Positions 59,331 through 63,475 of a stretch of DNA of 63,475 nt are shown here, piece after piece. The translations under genes were made by a program, and so were the position numbers. The notes under the pieces are model-generated. The model had not been told where the DNA came from and searched no databases. It saw only the letters and a list, made by a program, of their open reading frames with translations. Source of the DNA: Alphaproteobacteria bacterium (GTDB lineage: Bacteria; Pseudomonadota; Alphaproteobacteria; Caulobacterales; Caulobacteraceae); NCBI GenBank assembly GCA_018820205.1, contig JAHJOK010000043.1, positions 1 through 63,475 on the forward strand. The letters run 5' to 3'. Within the stretch, counting starts at the first letter, position 1. Each line of letters opens with the position of its first letter.

Positions 59331-60296
59331 ATGAGAGATTTCAAGGGCATGAAGCGTCAGCGCGGACGCAACCGGAAACCCGGTGGCGGCGGCGGCAACG
59401 CGAATGCGGCGAACCCCAACCGTTCGTGGGACTCGCAAGGCCCCGAGAACATCAAGGTCCGCGGCAACGCCCAGACCGTCTATGAGCGCTATCAGCAGCT
59501 GGCGCGCGACGCCGGTTCGTCCGGCGATCGGGTTCTGGCCGAGAACTATCTCCAGCACGCCGAACACTATTTCCGCGTCCTGCGCGCCCTGCAGCCCCAG
59601 CGACCGGTGTCCGAGATCGCCGCGCGCGAACTGTCGAACCAGGGCTTCGACATCGATTTCGAGGACGAGACCGGCGCCCAGGCCGCCGCCTTCCTCGCCG
59701 CGCAACAGGCCGCCGACCGGGCGACCCAGCAGCAGAACGACAATCGCGACGGCGACGGTCAGGGTGGCCAGAACCGCGAGACCCAGAACACCCAGAACAC
59801 CCAGAACCGTGATCGCGAATGGACGCCTCGTCCGCCGCGCGACGACCAGCAACCCCGGGCCGACAGCGATCAGGGCCAGGGCGAAGGCGGGCGCCGCGAG
59901 ACGCGTCGGGAGCGCTGGGAGCGTCGCCGCGAGGAACGCAATCGCCGCTTCGAGGCCGAAGGCGGCACGCCTGACACCCGCACCTATGAAGAGGCCGAGG
60001 GCCGAACCGAGAGCGGCCGTGAAGGCGGTGACTTCATCGCCTCGACCGCCCCGGTCAGCTACACCCCGCCCGCCGACGCCCAGGCCGAGACCCCTCCGGC
60101 CGAGAAGGCCGAGCGTCCTGCCCGCCGGACCCGCACTCCGCGCGCCCAGCCGACGGCCGACGGTGACGCCGGCTCCGCCCTGCCCGGGTTCCTGACGCGA
60201 TCTTCGGCCCCGGCGGCCACGGACGTCGACGCCGAACCCGCGCCGAAGCGACGCGCCCCGCGCAAGAAGGTCGAGGCCCCCGCCGACGGCGAATAG
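59331..60296 (+). CDS. DUF4167-domain protein
   Basis: The 321-residue product has the alphaproteobacterial DUF4167 N-terminal domain: MKRQRGRNRKPGGGG, ENIKVRGNAQTVYERYQQLA, DAGSSGDRVLAENYLQHAEHYFRVL. The rest is low-complexity: Q, N and R-rich up to residue 200, with long acidic/basic stretches, then a proline/alanine tail (PRAPRKKVEAP). DUF4167 proteins are thought to bind RNA or ribosomes, but the function is not known. The tail looks disordered. The gene stands alone. Confidence 0.9.
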   Translation: MRDFKGMKRQRGRNRKPGGGGGNANAANPNRSWDSQGPENIKVRGNAQTVYERYQQLARDAGSSGDRVLAENYLQHAEHYFRVLRALQPQRPVSEIAARELSNQGFDIDFEDETGAQAAAFLAAQQAADRATQQQNDNRDGDGQGGQNRETQNTQNTQNRDREWTPRPPRDDQQPRADSDQGQGEGGRRETRRERWERRREERNRRFEAEGGTPDTRTYEEAEGRTESGREGGDFIASTAPVSYTPPADAQAETPPAEKAERPARRTRTPRAQPTADGDAGSALPGFLTRSSAPAATDVDAEPAPKRRAPRKKVEAPADGE

Positions 60297-60389
60297 GGCC
60301 GTCTTCCGGCTTCGTCGTCCGCATCTTCCAGTTTACCATGACGCAACCTATACGTGTCACTCCTGACTCTGTCGGAGAGAGCGCGCGTC

Positions 60390-61712
60390 ATGCATTTCAT
60401 GATTCTCATCATCGCCCTGGCCCTGTCGGGCTGTTGGGCCGGGGTTCGCCTGAGCCTGCAGTCCAGACGCGAGGCTATACGGCTGGCCGAACTGAACGGG
60501 TCGCTCGAACGGCGCGTCGCGGATCGCACGCGGGAGTTGCGCCTCGCCCTCGAGGCCGCCGATGAACAGTCCCGCGCCCTGGCGTCCGCCAGCCAGGCCA
60601 AGTCCGACTTCCTGGCGGGCATGTCGCACGAGTTGCGCACACCGCTGAACGCCGTCATCGGTTTTTCCGAACTGATACGGATGAACGCGGTCGCCGAGCC
60701 CCTGACGCTGCGACAGTCGCAGGCCGTCGAACATATCGCCTCGTCCGGCCAGCACCTGCTGGCCCTCATCGAAGAGGTGCTGGACCTGGCCAGAATCGAG
60801 GCCGGAAAACTGTCGATGTCGGTCGAGCGGGTCGATCCCCAGCTGGTCGTGCGCCAGGTGTGCGACAGCTTGCGCCCCCAGGCCGAGGGCGCGGGCGTGG
60901 TCCTGAAGGCCCCGCCCCCGACCGCCGGCCTCGGCGTCGTCGCCGATCGCACCCGGCTGCGTCAGGTGCTGATCAACCTCATATCGAACGCGATCAAATA
61001 TAACCGCGAAGGCGGCATGGTCCTGCTGGAAATCCGCCAGACCGCCGACGGCGTCGCCCTGTCGGTGCACGACACCGGTTTCGGCATCCCGGAGAATCGC
61101 ATGTCGGAGCTGTTCCAGCCCTTCAACCGGCTGGGGCGCGAGGCCTCCGACATCGCCGGCAGCGGGATCGGCCTGGCGGTGTCTCAAAGGCTCGCCCAGG
61201 CCATGGACGGCCGGCTGGAGGCCGTCAGCCGCGAAGGCGAGGGATCGACCTTCACCCTGCATCTTCCGCTGGCCAGTCCGGTCGCCGCCCCGATCACCGC
61301 CTCGCCCATTCCCGTCGGGACCGTTCCGCAGGCGACCATGCTCTATGTCGAGGACAATCCGTCGAACATCGCCCTGATGCGGCATGTCATCGCGGCCCTG
61401 GGGCCGATCCAGCTGCATGTCGCGGAAAACGGCCACGAAGGCCTGGCTCTGGCCCGCGACCTGCGGCCCGACGTGATCCTGCTGGACATCAACCTGCCCG
61501 GCCTGTCGGGGTTCGAGCTGAAGGCGCGGCTGGACGCCGATCCGCTGACCCGCGACCTGCCCGTCCTGGCCCTCAGCGCCAGCGCCATGCCCCAGGACAT
61601 TCGGCGCGGCAAGGCGGCCGGTTTTCGCGATTATCTGACCAAGCCGCTGGACATAGGCGCCTTGGCGGGGGCGTTGAACCGGGCCCTGGTGAAGCCGGCG
61701 CGCGCGGCCTAG
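60390..61712 (+). CDS. Membrane-bound hybrid histidine kinase
   Basis: The 440-residue product has one N-terminal membrane helix (FMILIIALALSGCWAGVRL), a coiled coil (LAELNGSLERRVADRTRELRLALEAADEQ), then HisKA with H in GMSHELRTPLNAVIGFSELI. The ATPase has N in INLISNAIKYNREGG, HDTGFGIP and GSGIGLAVSQRLAQ. The C-terminal receiver has LYVEDNPSNI, the phosphoacceptor D in ILLDINLPGLSG and K in DYLTKPLD. No sensor domain is present, so the signal may come through the membrane helix or a partner. The ATG at 60390 is one choice; a GTG at 60354 is another. Confidence 0.9.
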   Translation: MHFMILIIALALSGCWAGVRLSLQSRREAIRLAELNGSLERRVADRTRELRLALEAADEQSRALASASQAKSDFLAGMSHELRTPLNAVIGFSELIRMNAVAEPLTLRQSQAVEHIASSGQHLLALIEEVLDLARIEAGKLSMSVERVDPQLVVRQVCDSLRPQAEGAGVVLKAPPPTAGLGVVADRTRLRQVLINLISNAIKYNREGGMVLLEIRQTADGVALSVHDTGFGIPENRMSELFQPFNRLGREASDIAGSGIGLAVSQRLAQAMDGRLEAVSREGEGSTFTLHLPLASPVAAPITASPIPVGTVPQATMLYVEDNPSNIALMRHVIAALGPIQLHVAENGHEGLALARDLRPDVILLDINLPGLSGFELKARLDADPLTRDLPVLALSASAMPQDIRRGKAAGFRDYLTKPLDIGALAGALNRALVKPARAA

Positions 61713-61716
61713 GTGT

Positions 61717-62691
61717 TCAGTCCCGCGTCGGGCTGGCGGCGTCCGGATCGCCATAGGTCAGGGCCAGAAACACGTCTTCCAGGTCCGGGTCCTCGGTAGT
61801 GATGTCGGCGATGGTCACCCCTGCCGCGCGCACGGCCGCCAGCACCTGTTCCACCGACGATTGACCCTTCTTGTAGCTGACGACGAACGCCCCGTTGGCG
61901 CGCGCGACCACGTCGAACCCAGGCACCACCGGCAGTCCGTCCAGCGGGTGCTCCGGCGTCACGACGACATTCCGCGTATCCAGCCGGCGCAGCAGCTGCG
62001 GCGTGGGCTCGCAGGCCACGACTTCGCCCCGGTTCATGATGGCGATGGTGTCGCACAGCTCCTGCGCCTCCTCCAGATAGTGGGTGGTCAGAAGGATGGT
62101 CACGCCCTCGGCGTTGATGCGCCGGACGTATTCCCAAAGCTGACGACGCAGTTCGACGTCCACGCCCGCCGTCGGCTCGTCCAGGATCAGGATGGGCGGA
62201 TTGTGCACCAGGGCCTTGGCCACCATCAGCCGCCGTTTCATCCCGCCCGACAGCGCCCGCACATAGGCGTGGGCCTTGTCCGACAGACCCAGGGCGGCCA
62301 GCAACTCGTCCGAGCGTCGGTCCCTGGCGGGCACGCCATAGAATCCGGCCTGAACCTCCAGCGATTCGCGCGGGGTGAAGAAGACGTCGGCCACGATCTC
62401 CTGGGGCACGACGCCCAGGGCCGCGCGCGCGTCACGCGGTCGCTCGTCGATGTCGCGTCCCCAGATGGCGGCCGTTCCGCCGGTCTTGTTGACGATTCCC
62501 GCCAGGATGTTGATCAGGGTTGATTTTCCGGCCCCGTTCGGCCCCAGCAGGCCGAACATCGAGCCGCGCGGAATGACCAGATCGACGCCGCGCAGCGCGG
62601 TCTTCGGCGGCGATTTCTTGTTGCCGGCATAGGTCTTTTCCAGCCCGCGCACCTCGATGGCGTTGACGGGCAGGGCATCGGTATCGGTCAT
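61717..62691 (-). CDS. ABC transporter ATP-binding protein (DrrA/CcmA-like type)
   Basis: The 324-residue ATPase has Walker A GPNGAGKST, the Q-loop VVPQEIVADVFF, signature LSGGMKRRLMVAKAL, Walker B LILDEPTAGVD and the H-loop LLTTHYLEEAQEL. The C-terminal extension (about 240-324: VVTPEHPLDGLPVVPGF) is typical of DrrA-type exporters. The permease would follow downstream on the same strand, but the next gene there is the convergent kinase, so no permease is near. The substrate is unknown. Confidence 0.93.
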   Translation of the reverse strand: MTDTDALPVNAIEVRGLEKTYAGNKKSPPKTALRGVDLVIPRGSMFGLLGPNGAGKSTLINILAGIVNKTGGTAAIWGRDIDERPRDARAALGVVPQEIVADVFFTPRESLEVQAGFYGVPARDRRSDELLAALGLSDKAHAYVRALSGGMKRRLMVAKALVHNPPILILDEPTAGVDVELRRQLWEYVRRINAEGVTILLTTHYLEEAQELCDTIAIMNRGEVVACEPTPQLLRRLDTRNVVVTPEHPLDGLPVVPGFDVVARANGAFVVSYKKGQSSVEQVLAAVRAAGVTIADITTEDPDLEDVFLALTYGDPDAASPTRD

Positions 62692-62767
62692 TAGGGACTT
62701 TCAGGCTCGAGGCAGGCCGTCTAACTAGGCATCAGGCCCACGAACGCCAAGACCACGGACCAGATCA

Positions 62768-63004
62768 ATGCCCCCGCGCCACCCCGATGTGCTCGTCCTT
62801 CCGCCCGAGGAAATCGTCGTCTCGACCAAACGCGTCGCCTGCGACGGCGGCGGCGTGCTGGGCCATCCGCTGGTCTATCTGGAGATGGGCGAGGACGACT
62901 TCGTCGAATGCGGCTACTGCGACCGCCGCTTCGTCCTCTCGGCCCGCCATCACTCCGAGAACGAATACCTGGACCCGGCCGCGCGCCCGTCCGAGGCGCA
63001 CTGA
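62768..63004 (+). CDS. Small CHCC zinc-finger protein (NDUFS6-like)
   Basis: The 78-residue protein has the zf-CHCC pattern: C in RVACDGGGV, then H in LGHPLVYLE, and C-x-x-C in VECGYCDRRFVL. The fold is that of mitochondrial complex I subunit NDUFS6, and in alphaproteobacteria the homolog is often near other genes and may belong to complex I. The start ATG is preceded by no strong ribosome binding site. It converges on the DUF4214 gene, ending 9 bases before its stop. Confidence 0.87.
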   Translation: MPPRHPDVLVLPPEEIVVSTKRVACDGGGVLGHPLVYLEMGEDDFVECGYCDRRFVLSARHHSENEYLDPAARPSEAH

Positions 63005-63013
63005 GGTCTTTCG

Positions 63014-63475
63014 CTACATCCAGTCGGTGTGGTGATGTCCGGCTGACTGCACGTCGGCCGACATGTCGACGAAGTCGAATACCGGCTGTGCGACAGTCTC
63101 GACCGGCATCTTGACCACCGACGTCGAGATCGCGTCGAACCCGCCGTCGTCATCTACGAACACGATCGTGTCACTCCAGTCCGCATCTACGAAGCCGTCG
63201 TCGAAGGCCCTGAAGCTCGCATCCCCGGCCTGCGCCCCGACATAGCCGTCGTAGCGAATCCCGCCCAGCCAGGAGGCGGCGGTCAGGGCGATGTGTTCGG
63301 CGCTCTCGGAGAACCCGATCAGCACCTGGGCCCGGCTGGTTCCGCCGTCGAGCAACTCCACCCAGGCGGCGATGCCGGGCGCGTCGCCCTCGCGATCCAG
63401 ACTGAACCGGTACAGCTGTTCGACGAAGGCCTGATTGCCCAAGGCGCCGTAGCGGGCCTGAAACTCCGCCGACCC
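63014..63475 (-). CDS. DUF4214-domain protein, C-terminal part (cut by window edge)
   Basis: The minus-strand frame is open from 63475 and ends at TAG 63014-63016. The visible 153 residues begin with SAEFQARYGALGNQAFVEQL and go on with YRFSLDREGDAPGIAAWVEL, which is the DUF4214 repeat of large exported and calcium-binding proteins. SRAQVLIGFSESAEHI follows, then an acidic part with the stretches DDGFVDADWSDTIVFVDDDG, and a histidine-rich end (GHHHTDWM). It is most likely part of a large secreted RTX-like or surface protein. The N-terminal part lies outside the window. Confidence 0.8.
   Translation of the reverse strand, partial: GSAEFQARYGALGNQAFVEQLYRFSLDREGDAPGIAAWVELLDGGTSRAQVLIGFSESAEHIALTAASWLGGIRYDGYVGAQAGDASFRAFDDGFVDADWSDTIVFVDDDGGFDAISTSVVKMPVETVAQPVFDFVDMSADVQSAGHHHTDWM

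Noticed and set aside
1..63475. CRISPR arrays
   Set aside because: No regularly spaced repeats of 24-40 bases with unique spacers were seen and no cas gene is present.

Overview
The window is a high-GC chromosomal segment that looks like a member of the Caulobacteraceae, most likely Brevundimonas. This is inferred from gene content and codon use, not from a marker search. Supporting points are an ortholog of the Caulobacter hybrid kinase ShkA, a DUF4167 protein, the gene order rsmI-yraN-sirB1-gshB-comM-shkA, and heavy use of GTG and TTG starts with 1-4 base overlaps between genes. A parS-like ParB site at 23139-23152 suggests the segment is near the replication origin.

Layout. Positions 1-2244 are the right end of an integrated element: a transposase tail (IS30 type), an orphan membrane protein, a tyrosine integrase with arm-type repeats, and the tRNA-Thr(CGT) it probably used as target. 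From 2290 the chromosome is core-like: hemD-hemC, tsaD, gpsA-Rieske, a phasin, a creatininase-family hydrolase, an emrA-emrB-tetR drug-efflux operon with a palindromic operator, an amine oxidase with nth, an ATP-grasp enzyme, an adenosine-kinase-like PfkB enzyme, and a DUF2975/XRE/Smr group. A 38-residue membrane protein precedes rdgB-hemW-rsmI-yraN-sirB1-gshB-comM-shkA and an AmpG-type transporter.

The middle (28-45 kb) holds malic enzyme, dapF, a potassium channel with a zinc ribbon, two tandem secreted S9 peptidases, DUF1223 and unknown exported proteins, glpK with a phosphotransferase, threonine dehydratase with a MaoC protein, and an MHYT-HWE histidine kinase. From 44 to 63 kb come a nucleotide-sugar trio (acetyltransferase, dehydrogenase, aminotransferase), gmhB, nadE-phnA, ftsY-yciB, a MarR regulator with a histone-like tail, ccmC-ccmD-ccmG, a cold-shock gene with a clear terminator, yihY, MOSC-prmC, DUF4167, a membrane hybrid kinase, an ABC ATPase, a small zinc-finger protein and a truncated DUF4214 protein.

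How the genes work together. Most of the window is housekeeping: tetrapyrrole synthesis (hemC, hemD, a HemW-type protein), cytochrome c maturation (ccm), envelope precursors (dapF, gmhB, the sugar trio, AmpG), glycerol use (glpK, gpsA), NAD and glutathione synthesis, and translation quality (tsaD, prmC, rsmI). The parts least explained by standard annotation are the ShkA pseudo-receiver, the parS-like site that abuts the comM ribosome binding site, the 38-residue membrane protein beside a TATCG/CGATA palindrome, and the integrated element whose body lies outside the window.
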